The notes under the pieces are model-generated. The model was given only the letters and a program-made list of their open reading frames with translations, ran no database searches and was not told where the DNA came from. From Diacronema lutheri (taxonomy: Eukaryota > Haptophyta > Pavlovophyceae > Pavlovales > Pavlovaceae), in assembly GCA_019448385.1 (NCBI GenBank), contig JAGTXO010000002.1, forward strand, positions 1,116,001-1,180,000: 64,000 nucleotides of DNA. Direction: 5' to 3'. This document shows, piece after piece, positions 8,618-21,317 of this stretch. The position numbers and the translations under genes were made by a program. Numbering within the stretch: position 1 is the stretch's first letter; each line of letters starts with the position of its first letter.

Positions 8618-11600
8618 CGTGGTCGACGTGTGCACGCTGGTCGACGGGCCGCCCGACGCCGCGCCGACGGCCTGCGCGCTCGCCACCGCAGCCTCGTCGC
8701 GCACCACCTTGTTGATGACGCGGTACGCCTGTGTCGTGAGCCTGTGCACGGCCGCCGCGATGCGCCGCAGCTCCTTCCGCGCACCGGGCTGCGCCGTCAC
8801 CGCCTGCGGCCCCGCGTTGAGCGTCGAGCGCTTGACCACGAAGCCCGGGAGCACGCTGCCGCGCGTGCGCGCCGTCGCGCCGCCGGCGGCGCGCGCGCTC
8901 GGCGCAGCGGGCTCGTCCACGCGCGCGCGCTCGACGCCGCGCGCGCGGGGAACGCTCGGCGCGCGCGCGCCCGCGGCGTCGCGCGCGCTCGCGGCGGCAC
9001 CCGCCGCGGCGCGCTTGCCCGCGGCGCCCGACTCGCCGTGCGCGCGAAGCGGCGCCGACGCCAATGCCGACGCCGCGCCCGCGCCGCCGCTGCCGCTGCC
9101 CGATCCGCCCGCGCGCCGCTTCTGCTCGTCGCGCGTCTTGCGGAACTGGGCGACGAGGTCGCTGCTCACGTTGGCCTCAGGCTCCCACGTGTCGGCGCTC
9201 TCGTCGTAGCCCCGCCACCTGATCCGGAACTGGAACGTCACCTTCTTGCCCGCCTTGCGGCGCTCGTCGACGACCGCCTCGACCTCGTACGTGCGCGCCT
9301 CCTCGTCGACGCTCGCGCCCGCCGCGCTCGCGCCCGTGTCCGGCCACCCAGCGACCGTGCCGCCCAGCCTCTCGGCGGCCGCGCGCAGCTGCCGCTCGCG
9401 CTGGGCGGCCGCGGCGCCTCGCGCGACCAGCGCGGGCAGCATGCCCGCGCCGCCCGCGAGGCCGTGCGCGCCGACGCTGGCGGTCATCAGCGCGTCGAGG
9501 CACGCGAACGTTGCGAGCGCACACGCGCCATCGTCGCCGCCGCGCGGCTGCGAGCGCACGACGGGCGATGGCCGCGGCTCCCCCTCGGCCGCGAGCAGCG
9601 GCCAGATCGCACTGGCCAGCGCGACGGCATGCGCGCCGACCGCGACGGCCACGTCCGCGTCGAGCGGCGCAAAGTCGTAGCGCACGAGCGCGGCCGGGCG
9701 CGAGTCGTCCGTCGGCCGGTCGGCGACGAGCAGCCCGACCGGGCGCGGCGGCTCGCCGGACGGCGCGGCGACGGGCACGCAGAGGAGCACGACGAGCAGG
9801 CGCGGCGTGCCGCCGAGCAGCGCGCGCGCGGCATCCGCCCCGTCGGCTCCGCCGCGCGCGGCCGCGGCGAGCAGCTCGGCCGCGCGCGTCGGGCCCAGCG
9901 CCGTGCGCGCGTCCTTGCGCGCGCGTGCGCGGGCCGTGTACGCGGCGCAGGCGTCGTCGAGCACCGCCGCGCTGGGCGCGGTGCCAGTCGTCGCCCACGC
10001 GCGCAGCGCGTCGCGCACCCGCGTGACGATCGCCTGGTCGACCGCCGCCTCGCCGGCAGCGTGCGCCGGCGCGCACGCCGGCGGTGCGGCGGCAGGCGCG
10101 AGCGCGGGCGCGCCGTCGGCGCCGTCAACGCCGACGGCGCCGTCGGCGCGCCGCCACGCGAGCTTCGCCTCGATCTGCTGCCGGACGGCGTGGCAGTGCC
10201 GGTCGATGCCGCGCGCGTCGTCGAGCGCGGCCAGCGCGTCCTCAGCGGCGGGACGGCCGCTCGCGTCCGCGACGGCCTGCAGGCAGAGCAGCGCGGCCGC
10301 ACGCGCGTTGCACGCGCTCTGCGGCTCGGGCGCGAGCGCGAGCTCGAGCTCGAGCGGCGACGCGCCTCGCGCCGCGGCGATCGCGTCCATCAGCACGTCC
10401 AACCGCTGCACCAGCGCCCTGTGCGCGTCGCGCGGCGCGCCCGTCGACGGCGCGCGCGAGCGCGTCGCCAGGAGCCCGAGCGCGCGCGCCGGCGCGCCCG
10501 CCGGCGTGTGCAGCACGAGCAGCGCCGCGCCCGCCAAGCTCGCGTTGCGCGTGACGAGCGCGAAGATGCGCGTCGCCTCGTGCGCGCCCACCGACGCCCA
10601 GATCGCAGCGCGATCGGCGTCCGTCTGCGCGTCGCACAGGTCGCGCACGTCGTCCGGCGCGAGCAGCGCGCCGCCGCCGGCGGAGCGCGCGACGATCGCC
10701 CGCGCCTCCGCCACGAAGACGGCCTGCGGCAGGTCGGCGTGGCGCGCGTCGACGATGGCGCGCGTCGCGTGCACGCCGAGCTCCACGCCGCGGTAGAAGG
10801 CGCGCGCGTTGGCCGCGCGCGCGTGCGCCGGCCGTCCGTCCGCGTTGCGCCTCGCGCGCGCCTGCTTGCTCGTGCGCGCGAGGCCGTCGCGTGGCGGTGG
10901 CGGCAGCGTGGCGAGGAAGCGCGCGGCGGGCGGCGGCGCGCGCACGCCGCGCTGCCGCCGTGCGATGGCCGCGAGCCGCCGGCCCGCCGCGCTGCCGCCC
11001 GCGCCGACGTGCTGCCAGCGGTTGAGCGCCGCCGGTGGCGGCGGCGGCGGCGGCGCGGCGGCGGGCGGCGGCGCGACGGCGGGCGGCGGCGCGGCGGCGG
11101 GCGGCGGCGCGGCGGTGGGCGGCGGCGCGGCGGCGGGCGGCAGCGGCGGCGGCGCGGCGGCGACGGCAGCACCAGTCGGCTTGTCCGCCCACGCACCCGA
11201 GACGCTGTCCCAGGCCTTGCCCGGTGGCGCGCGCCCACGCGGCCGCGGGTGGCGGGCTCGAGCGGCGGGGGGCGGGCGGCCGGCGCGCCAGTCGAAGACA
11301 GGTGCAACCGTGGCGGCAGGCGCCGAGTGCAGCGCGTCGGTCACAGAGCGCGTGGTGCGCGCGGCGACCGTGGCGCGCATGGCGGGCGGGCGGTGAGCAG
11401 CGCCCGCCGGCGCGCCGGCGGGCGCGGCAGCCGGCGCGCCGGCGGGCGCGGCCGCCTCGAGCCCGGCGGAGGCGCCGCGCTTGCGCTTGCGCGTGCCGCC
11501 GCGCGTGCGCCTGCGCGCGCGCCCGCCGCGCGCCCGTGCGGCCTGCGCGTCGCCAGCCGCGTCGCCGGCCGCGTCGCCGCGCCGCACGTAGACGATCGCG

Positions 11601-14600
11601 AACGCCTCCTCGCCGGTCCCGTCGACGCCGCCGCGCGCGCGGCGTAGGACCGACCGCCACTGCAGCCGCCGCGCGCGGCCGGGCTCGCACGCAAACCAGC
11701 GCCCACCGCGCCTGACGACGGCCACAAAGTCGTCGTCGCGCCGCCCGCGCCGGCGCGTGCGCAGCAGCACGCACTGCACGTCGAGCCAGCCCTCGTGCCA
11801 GTCGGCCGTGCTGGGGGCGACGCGAATCGACTGCGGGAGCTCGACGCCAAAGCCGGCGAGGCGCACGATGTGCGCGACGATGACGCTCGAAATGGCGGGG
11901 GCGCTCGACGGGTCGTCCGCTGCAGCGAGCACCGCCTCGCCCCAGTGCTCACGCGTGACGCAATCCGCGTCCTCGACGTGCACGTGCGCCACGCTCGCGC
12001 CGAGCTGGTGCAGCAACGCGCAGATGTCGGCGTCGACCGTCCTCTCCTCCTCGGCCGCCTCGGCCGTGCCGCGGGCGGCGGCGTCGCCCGCCGGCTGCCC
12101 GAGGTACGCGATCGCCCGCTCGACGGCCGCGCGCTCCGCACGCGCTGCGCTGGCGATCGCCGCATTGCCGACGGGCGCGCGCAGCGCCGCGATCGCGTCT
12201 TGCAACGCCGTCGCGTCGCCCGTCGCCGCCGCCGCCGTCACCGCCGCCGCGCTCGCGGTGCCGTGCGCGACGGCGTGCAGCGCGGCGGCGCGCGCGGCGG
12301 GGATGCGCCCGTCCAGCGCGAGCACGAGCGGCGGCCCGGCCGGCGTCTGCTGCCGCCGGTGCCGCCGGCTCGCAGCCGGGTGGTCGGTGCGCGCGCGCTC
12401 GAGCCGCGCGCGCCGCTCGACGACGCGCGCCCAGAAGGCCTGCACCCTCGGCTGCGCGAATGCAAGCCAGCCGGCGCCGCGCGTCACGACGTGCACGACG
12501 ATCCGGTCCTCGTGCCTGAGGTACTGCACGTAGAGCGCTTTGCTCACGCCGAGGACGTGCATGCCGAGCTGCAGCTGATCGCGGTGCGGCTGCGGCGGCC
12601 CGTCCTCGTGCGCCGTGGCGCCCGCCTTGGTGAGCGTCTTCACCTCGACGAGGACCTGCTCGTTGTTTTCGGGGAGGATGGCGAGCCCGTCCGGCGAGAA
12701 GGCGAACGGCGCGCTCTTGTCGTGCGGGTCCGCACGCACCATCGGCAGGTTGCACACGACGGTGATGCCGTACGCGGCCGCCAGCTTGCGCAGCGCGACG
12801 GCCTCGCCGAGGATGCCCGCGGTCGTCGCCTTGGTCCGCACCTCGCGCCGCCGCCGGTGCACGTACTCGTCGGTGAGCGTCTCGTGCGCGACGCCGGCGT
12901 TGTCGTTCACGACGTCGCCAACCTTGCTGCCCGTGACCTCCTCCCATCGCTCGTCGTGCCAGCGCGGGCTGCGCTGCGCGGGCGCGCCCGCGCCGACGGC
13001 GTCGAGCACGCGGCGCAGCGCTGTGCCGTCGGGCGCAGCAGGCACGCGCGCGCGGTCCTGGGCCTCGCGAGCGTCGAGGACGCGGCCCGTAGTGGAATCT
13101 TGGGGTAGGTCGAGCTTGCTCGCCTCGCCGTAGCGGCTCTCCAGCTGGCGCGGTGCGTCGGCAGGGCCGCCGTCCGTGCGCGCACCCGACGCGCCCGCCA
13201 GTGCACGCGGCGCAGCGTCCGAGGCGCCCGCCGCGCCCGCGCCGCCGCCAATCGCGCCAGCGCACGCGCGCGCCGCGACCTGCGGACGGCCAGCCGCAGG
13301 GACCTCGTCCGCTCGGCCGGCCGCTGCGTCGGCCGTCCGCTTGGCCACCTCGCGCACGTCTCCGAGCGCGAGCGTGGCTGGCGCCGTCGAGCTCCCGTGG
13401 TCTTTGTCCCAACATTTGAGCAGCCCGCCAAGGAAGGGCGTGCCCGTCGGGCGGTCCTCGGGCACCTCCGCCAGGATCGCGTCGACGCGCAGCGCGGCCG
13501 CCACATCGCAAAACGCGCGCGCGGCGCGCGCCATCCGCTCGGCGCGCGCGCCGCCGTCGTCCGCCGCGCGGCGGATGGCGTGGCTCACGTGCGCGACGCG
13601 GAGCGAGACGACGGCGTGCGCCGGCGCGTCGGCGCCCGTGCCGAGCGTGTGCCGCCGGATGGCCAGCTGCCCATCGCCCATGCGCGGCGGCAGCGACGCG
13701 CACGCCGCGACGGTCGTCGTGCCGGCCGCGCTGTCGCACAGCCAGCTCGCCTCGCCGCCGCCCGCAAACTCAAAGGTCGCGAAGCCCTCGCGGCCGAAAA
13801 GCGCGACGAAGTGGTCGAGCACCGCCTTGTTGATCGCGCGCGCCGCCGGCCGCGTCGATGCGCCGCGGGCAGCGCCACCCGCCGCGCCGCGCGCATCGCT
13901 GCACGTCGCAGGGCAGGTGCAGCCGGACGCGCGCACGCCGTCCGACCGCGTCCGCGGCAGCTCGAGCTCGCGCACCTTGGGGCAGAACCAGAGCGGGTTG
14001 GACGCCTCGAGGCACAGCACGACGAGCCGCCCGTCCGTGCCGGCCAGCGCGCGCGCGTCGCGCAGCAGCTCGACGGCGAGCTCGGACGTCGCCGCGTGCA
14101 CCGCCGGCTCGCCCGTCGCGCGGTCGGGCGGGAAGAGGCCACCGCCGACGAGCGGGCTGGGGCAGCGGCCGAGCATCACGAGCAGCGGCGGCGGCGGCGT
14201 CTGCGGCGCCTGCTGCCCGACCGCAGCCGCCGTCAGCCCGGCCAGGTCGGAGCTCGTGCGGAGGGCCTTGAGCGCGACGCGCGAGCCGGTGCCCGCCTGC
14301 TCGGAAAACGTGGCGAGCATGGCGCACGTGCTCGCCCTCGCGCCGCACTGCCAGCTGACGCGCGCGAGGAGGCCTTCCAGCGTGTCGTTTTCGCGCGGCC
14401 GCGTGACCGCGTCGAGCGCCGCCGGGCCGAGCTGGAGGCTGCCGGGCGTGACGCACAGCACCGCCTCGTGGTAGGCGCGCAGCAGCTCCCTCGGCAGCTG
14501 CTCGGCGGGCGTCGCCGCCTGCCCGCCCACCCACCGTGCACCGTGGCCGCCGTCGCCCGCGCCCGCGAGCCGCACCGCCGGCCCGCCCGTGATCGCCGAG

Positions 14601-16670
14601 GTCGGCGGCGTGCCGAGCGCGTCGACGAGCGCGCGCACGGGCGCGACACGCCTGCGCGCAGCGTCCGCGCCGACGGCGAGCGCGGCGATCTGAGCGCCCT
14701 CCCATGCGCGCTCCCTCGCGTCGTCCCGCGCGGCCGCCGGCGCGGCGCCCGGCCGCGCGCCGGGCGGCACCGCGCACGCCGCCGCGACGACCTCCGCGCG
14801 CGCGCCGGCGGCGTCGGGCGCGTGCAGCTGCGCGATCGCGCCAAAGAGCGCGGCGGCCGAGCGGTAGCGGCCGTGCGCCGCGACGAGCGCGTAGAGCACG
14901 CGCAGCGCGGCCACGCCCGCCTGGTCGGGCGCGTCGTCAGCGATTTGCTCGACCTCCCACGTGCGCGTGGGCGGCGGGCTGCCGTCGGCCGGGTCCGGAC
15001 GCAGCGCCCACGCGCGCTCGACGATCGCGTTGAACACGTCGCGCGCGGCGCCCTCGTCAAACTCGGCGGCGCCCGCCGCGTGCGCGCACCACCCGTGCAC
15101 GCGCGACGTGGGCGCGTCCACGGCGCGCTGCACGACGAGCACCGCCGGCCGGTCGACGCAGCCGAGGCTCACCGCCGCGTGCTTGCCCTCGAGCAGCGCC
15201 GCCGCCGCAGCCTCGACCAAGGCGTCACCAGGCGCGTCGCCGACGACGACGGCACAGCCGTCGCCGTACTCGGCCTGCATCGCGGCGACGCACGACGCGA
15301 CAAAGTCGCCGCCCGCGGCCGCCGCGTGTCGCGCCGCCAGCATCCGGCGCGCGATGGCAAGCCAGACGTACTCGGCCGGCGCGCGCGCGGCGCGCGCGCG
15401 AGGCGCGCCGGCCGCGCCGCGTGCGCCCGCGCGTGCGCCTCCAGCGGCCGCAACGGCCGAGGCGGCTGGAGCGGCGGTGAGCGTGCGCCGCGCGCGCTTC
15501 GCCGGCCGCGCGATGGGCGATGCACCCGCCATCGCACCGCCCGCAGCAGCCGGTGCGGCCGCCACAGCGCCCGCCGCAACGCCACTCGTCACGACGCCCG
15601 TGGCGGGCGGCGCGGCGTCGGACGCGGCCGCCTCGACGGGCGTCGCGCAACTACCGCCAGCGGTCGCGGACGCGCCCGGCGACGCGTCGGCGAGGAGGTG
15701 GCGCAGCACGCCGCGCGCGAGCGCGACTCGCACGGCGAGCGTCAGCGCGCGCAGGCGGTCGGAAGGCGAGGCGTCGCGCTCGGCGTCGGCGGACGTGGCG
15801 GCAGCAGGCGGGGCGGCGGGCGGCACGGCGGCGGACTGGGCGGCCGCCGGCGCAACCTCGTCGGCCTTGGCCAGCCAGACGAGCCCGGCGACTGCGAGCA
15901 CGACGCTGTACGCGCCGACATCGTCACCCGCAACGCGCGCCAGCCGGGCGTGGGCGTCGGCCTCGGACACGGCGACGTGGAAGAGCACGTCGTCGCGGGC
16001 AGCTTGCTCGGCAAACTGACGCAGCTGCTTGGCCATCGTCACGCCGGCGACGCACGCCTCGCCCGCCTCTGCCTCGACCTGCTCGTCCTGGCCGATGGCG
16101 GACGCGCCGGCCTCGGCGCCAGCGTCGAGTGTCCGGCGGCGCTCGAGGGCAAAGCCACGCACACAGACGCTCTGGAGGCCGCCGAGCGCGCCCGCCTTCT
16201 CGTGCAGCGCGCACGACAGCTCGACCACCGAGTCCACGCGCCTCGCGGCGGCGCCCCCCCGCTCGCCGCGCGTGGCCGCGCGCACGACGAATACCGTGAA
16301 TTGCGCGCGCTTCGCCGCGCGCGCCGACGCGCACGCGTGCTTCAGGAGCCGGCAAAGCGCGGGCCTTTGCGCCGCTGCGCCCCGCGTGCACAGCAGCAGT
16401 TGGCCGCGCTCGTCGCCCAGCTCCTGCTCGACGGCGGCCTCGAGCGCGTCGTCCGTCAAATCGCCGTGCTCCGTCGAGGCGAGCGCGCGCGCAGCCGCGA
16501 GCGCCAGCTCGCCTGCGCCCGCGCGCCGCCGGCGGCGCGCACCGGCGGGCGCGTGCGGCGCCGACGCGTGTGACGACGCCGCCGCGTCCGCGCGCGCACA
16601 CGCGGCGCGCAACGCCTCACGCGCCGAGGCGGCCGCGCGCGCCCTGGGCGCGAGCTTCAAGAACGTGCGC

Positions 16671-16747
<77 letters not shown>

Positions 16748-19700
16748 GCCGGCCGGCGGCGGCGGTGGCGGCGGTGGCGGCGCGGCCACGGCGGCGGCAG
16801 CAGCGGCGGCGGCGGCGGTGGCGGCGGCGGCGGCGCCCAGCGCGGGCGGCGGCGGCGTGGCGGCGGCGGTGGCGGCGGCGGTGACGCCAGCGGCGGCCTT
16901 GGCGCCGCGCGTCTGCGGCGGCGTTTCGGCGCCATCGGGGCTGCCCCCGCCGCGCACCGCGCTCGTGACCGCGCAGACGCCGCCCGGCGCACGATCGCTG
17001 GCCGCGCCGGTCAGCGCGACGCGGAGGCGCTCGCCGACAGCGTACATGTCCGCCACGCTGAACGTGCGCGGCGCGGACGAGCAGCCCGCCGCGGCGAGCG
17101 CGTCGTTGAGCGCGCCCACTATCGCGAGGCCGCACGTCGCGCCACGCTGCGCCGCCTCGTTGAGCAGCAGCGCGCGGCGCACGCGCGAAATGTCGAGACC
17201 CGCCGCGTGCAGCGTGGCAGTTATCGCCTTGGCGAGCATGAGCGCCTGCCTGCAGGGCGACGCGAGCGTGTCGACGAGCACCGCGTCGTAGCGATGCTCG
17301 CCCGCGCGCGCGACGCGCACAAGGCGCAACGCGGTGAAATGGCCGGAGGCGAGCTGCGCGCCGTCGTCACCGCCCGCGCCGCCGCGCTCGTCCGACGGGC
17401 TCCACACGCCGATGACAGCCTGCGTTGTCGCCTCGCTGCGCAGGCGGTGCAGCAGCGCGGCGCGCTCGGCGTCGTCCTGAAACACCGCGGGTTGCGCGGC
17501 GAGCGGCACGTGGCAGACATGCCCGCCGCCGGCCTGCCCGTGCACGCGCAGCACGACCTCGCAGCACGCGTCGACGGTTGAGGCGAGCATGTCGCCGCTG
17601 GCGATGCGCTCCACCTCTGCCTGCGGGAGGCCGGCGCTCGCGGCGGCGGCGGCCAGCCGGCGCGCAGCCGCGTCGCCCGCCCACGCAAGCAGCGCCGAGT
17701 TGGCGGGTTGGAGGGGAAGCTCAAGGGCGGCTGGTTCGGTGGCGGTAGCCTCGTTGGCAACGGGCACGTTGGCGGTGCGCGCGTTGGCGGCGGGCGCGGC
17801 GGCGATGGCTGGTGGGGCGGAAGACGCGCCCGCGGCGGCGGGCGCGGACGCGGCAGCGGCAGCGGCTAGTGGGGCGGGGAAAACGCCGTCGGTGGCAGGC
17901 GCGGAGGCGAATGCAGGAGCAACTAGTGGGGCGGGAAAATCGGCGGCAGGCGCGAAGGCGGATGCAGCAGCGGCTAGTGCGGCGGGGAAAACACCGTCGG
18001 CGGCAGGCGCGAAGGCGGATGCAGGAGCGCCCAGCGGGGCGCAGAAAACACCGTCGGCGGCAGGCGCGAAGGCGACAGCAGCAGCGGCCAGTGGAGCGGA
18101 GGCGCAGGGCCACGCGCGCGCCAGCCGTGCAAGCCCAAGCCGCGCGCGAGCGACGCACGCGCCGATGGCCGAGGCGGCGGCGCAGGCCACGACGTGGCCT
18201 GGCACCGGTGTGGCCAGCCGCTCGCGGGTGTGCACGTCGAGCCGCGCCCCACGCCAAGAGCGGCGGCGCGCTGAACGGAGGCGCGCGACCCCGATCGATC
18301 CGCCCGCGCACGCGCGCGCCGGCTCAGTGTGGCCAACGCGCGCCGCTATGCAAGGCGCGCGCGCGATAACGGCGGCTGTCGGCCGTGGCGTGCGCGTGGC
18401 GGCGCCGCGGCGACGGGCGCGGCACACGAGCCGCTCGGGCGCGCCGCCGCCGCGCGGCACGATGTCGAGCAGCACGGTCACGCCGCGCGCGCGCGCGACC
18501 GCCGTGCACGCGAGCCGCACGGGCAGCGGCGGCCCGTCCGGGCGCGCGAGCGCCGCCACCTCGGCGTCGGTGAGGCTGTGCAGCTCGCGGCGCGCGCGCG
18601 CGAACGCGGCGATGTCCGCGCGCAGCTCCGCGTCCGTGCCGAGCGCGGCACGCGCGTGCACGGGGAGCGACGCGCGCAGCGCGTGGAGCACGCCGCCGCG
18701 CGCGCCGCGCGGCGCCGGCGCGCGCTCGCGCTCAGCGCGCGCGGCGCGCGTGAGCTCGCGCACCGCGCGCGCGAGATTGCGCCGCGCGGCCGCGACGGGA
18801 GGGCTAGGTGCGCGCGCGCGCCGGTTGTAGCGCGGCCGCGCCGAGTCGAGGGGCGGCGGACGCGGTGCGTACGCCGCGGCGCGGCCCGCGCGCCAAAAGG
18901 CCGGCGGCGGGCGCAGCTCCGTCGCGTCGACCGCGGCCGCGAGCGCGCCGAGCGCGGCGTCGCTGTCGCCCGCCGCGTCGGCCGCGTCGACGAGCACGAA
19001 GAGCGCGCCGAGCGCGCGCGACGCGGCCGCCTGCGCGGCGGTGGGGCGGGCGCAGGCAGCGACGCATGCGGCCGCCATGCCGCGCGCCGCGGCGAACGCC
19101 GGTGACGTGACGGCCGCGCCGATGGCAACGGCGGCGGCGGCGACGGTGGAGGCGGCAGCGCCGGCGATGGAGGTGGCAGCGGCGGCGGCGCTTGCCATCG
19201 CGCGGCGCGCGAGACGCGAGGCGCCACCGACCGCCGCCGCCGCAGCGCGCGCTGCGCGCGCGCCGGTGGCGCGCATCGTCGCCGCGCCAGGCGCCGCCGC
19301 GCCGACGCCGCCGGCGCCCGCGCCGTCGCCGCTCTCGGCCGTGCAGGGCTCCGATGGCGAACCCGGCGTGCGCTGGCGCGTGATGCGCGCGCCGAGGCGC
19401 GCGCTCCGCGCCGCGCGGCCGGCGACGTCGAGGAAGCGCCGTGCGCGCGCCGCGCGCAGGCCACGCGCGCGCGGCGGCGCACCGACAGGCGCCGAGCGCC
19501 GCGGCGCGCACGCCGGCGCGTCGCTGTCGGGTTGCGCAGCGCGCGCGCGGGAACTCGGCGCGGCGTGTGCGGGCGGCGGGCGCGCGCCCGCGCGGCGCAG
19601 AGGCGCGAGGCGCCGGCCGCAGACGAGGCGTGTGCGCAACCAGGACGGCGAGGGCCGCAGGGCGCCGTCGACGTCGCGCATCGGCGGGCCGCGAGCCCGC

Positions 19701-21184
19701 CGCGCAGCCGTGCGGCGCGCGCGAGGTGCTCGGCGGCGCGCGCGCCGCACGGCGCGCGCGGCGGCGCGCACGCCAGCGACGGCTGCGGCCACGCCGCGCG
19801 CCAACACGGCCGCGGCGTGCGCCATCGCACCGAGCACGGCGCGTGGCGCGCCGAGCAAGCGCAGCAAGCGCGACGCCGTCGCGCGCGCCGGCGCACCGTG
19901 TGCAGGGGCCTCGCCAGCGCCAGCACCGACGCCGCCATCGCCGCAGCCGCAGGTGGCGTCGCCGCCGCCGCAGGCGTCGCGACGGACGCCGCCGCCGCCG
20001 AAACAACCGCCGCACACGTCGCCGCCGACGTTGCCACCCCAGCCGCCGTTGCGTGCGCAGGTGGCTGCGGCGCGTGCGTGCGGGAGGCGTGCCGTGCGGC
20101 GCGCATCACACGGGCTGCGCGACGCGAGCGACGCCGCCGGGGGCCCCGCTGCGCCAGGCGCGCCGTGCGCGCCAGCCTCGCCGGCCTCGCCGGCGCGCGG
20201 TCGCGCGCTCGCCTCGACGTGGCCGCCTCCGCCGCCATCGCCGCCGTCGAACCGGGCGGCGGAGGGCTGCCGCTCGAACCGCTCGTCGGCGTCGGCCGCC
20301 ACCGCCGCCTCGCGCTCCGCCGCCGCGGCGGCCGCACGGCGCGCGTGGCGGAGCGCGCGGCCGCCGTCCGCTGCGCGGCGTGGCGGCGCGGGCGCGGGCT
20401 TCGGCGCGCGCGGCCCCTCGGCGCGCTCGCGGAGCACGGCGAGCGGCGTGCCCGTGGCGACGCTCGTGCAGACGCGCCGCAAGGCGGCGCTTACGCACGC
20501 GTGGACGACGCGCGCCGTCCGCTTGTCGGCGGCGCGCGCGGCGCGGCGCGCGGCCTTGGCGGCGGCCTTTTTGGCGCGCCTCTGCTCCGCCTGCTCCGAC
20601 AGCGCGCGCGCCTGGCGCTCGGCTGCGAGCGCGTCCTCGGGCGAAACGGTCGGCCTCGGCGGCCGCGCGCGCGCGCTGCGACGCTGCGCGCTGCGGCGGT
20701 CGGACGGCGGCTGCCGCGGCGGCGAGGACGGCGAGCGCGAGCTCGGCGTGGGCGACCAATCGCCGCTGACGGTTGCGAGCGGCGCAAACGGGTTGTCGTC
20801 CCCGCGACCCGCGGCGTGCGACAGTGCACGCGGCGTCGGGCGCCGGCCGACCGCTGGCGGGCCCCACTCGGACGGCGGCTCCGAGGGCGAGCGCGCCGTC
20901 GGCGCCGCGCGTTGCGCGGCCGGCGGCGCCTCCCGGTCCAGCGCCGCCTGCTCTCTCGCCGCGGCCTGCTCGTCACCCTCCGGCACGCCACGCGGCGCGA
21001 GCACCGCGGTGGCGCAGCGCGTCGCGTTGAGCAACGCCGCCTCCATCTGCCGCACGCTGGCCTTGGCGCACGCCACACCCTGTCTCGCCCGGCGCAGCGC
21101 CTCGTGCGCGCGGCGCACATCCGCGTCGGCATCTTCGCGCATGCCAAAGTGCGCCTGTTGCAGCCGCAGGTCCGCAGGGCGCCC
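8618..21184 (-). CDS. Giant polyprotein, exon 2: Ulp1-like, YqaJ-like nuclease, chromodomain
   Basis: The frame is open without a stop for 4,401 codons (21184 to 7982, the last 212 being Fanzor). From N to C: a low-complexity Arg/Ala-rich part (21.2-18.9 kb). Next is a C48/Ulp1-like cysteine protease with His in GHFTALRLV (17340), Asp in AVLVDTLA (17271) and Gln/Cys in QRGATCGLAIV (17133). Two weaker relatives follow near 15.1-14.9 kb and 9.55-9.48 kb (GGDDGACALATFACLDAL). A YqaJ/lambda-exonuclease-type nuclease spans 12970-12400, with SPRWHDERWEEVTGSKVG, AFSPDGLAI, QVLVEVKTL and QLQLGMHVLGV. A papain- or UCH-like fragment DFVAVVRRGGRWF lies near 11.7 kb. A chromodomain spans 9290-9160, with YEVEAVVDERR, FRIRWRGYDESADTWEPE. 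Poly-Ala, poly-Pro and 57-bp repeats link the folds. No known transposase was recognised. The reading that the proteases cleave the chain is inference. Confidence 0.75.
11035..11160. repeat. Pro/Ala-coding GC minisatellite
   Basis: Imperfect 15-18-bp units of the type GGCGGCGGCGCGGCGGC in tandem encode the PPPxAAPPP linker of the giant protein between the UCH-like fragment and the chromodomain part. The reading frame is kept. Confidence 0.7.
16670..16745. repeat. (GCG)n microsatellite coding poly-alanine
   Basis: About 25 uninterrupted GCG units encode a run of about 25 Ala in the giant protein upstream of the 15-kb protease-like part. Slippage-prone; copy number may vary between copies of the element. 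Confidence 0.9.
17873..18092. repeat. Four-unit minisatellite of 50-57 bp inside the giant gene
   Basis: Four units each contain GGCGGGGAAAA..CCGTCGG, then GGCAGGCGCGAAGGCG, and encode repeats of the type SAFAPAADGVFPAPLAA. One unit is shorter (about 50 bp) but the frame is preserved. The repeats lie just upstream of the best Ulp1-like domain and form a flexible linker. Confidence 0.75.
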
Positions 21185-21317
21185 CTGCGCGCGAGGGGCA
21201 CGGGCGCGGCGGCGCGCAGGTGACGGAGCTGGCGCGCCGTTCTGCGCTGCGCGCACGCCAATCGACGGGCGCGCGCGCGGCGGGGCGCGCGCGCGCGCGC
21301 GCGCGCGCGCTGCCTAC

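Noticed and set aside
7985-11647. Long plus-strand open frame of over 1,200 codons
   Set aside because: It is an antisense shadow of the giant minus-strand gene. It is Arg/Ala-rich with no motif, and GC-rich third positions keep all frames open.
13397-16573. Plus-strand open frame of about 1,060 codons
   Set aside because: It lies opposite the protease/nuclease part of the giant gene and shows only biased composition.
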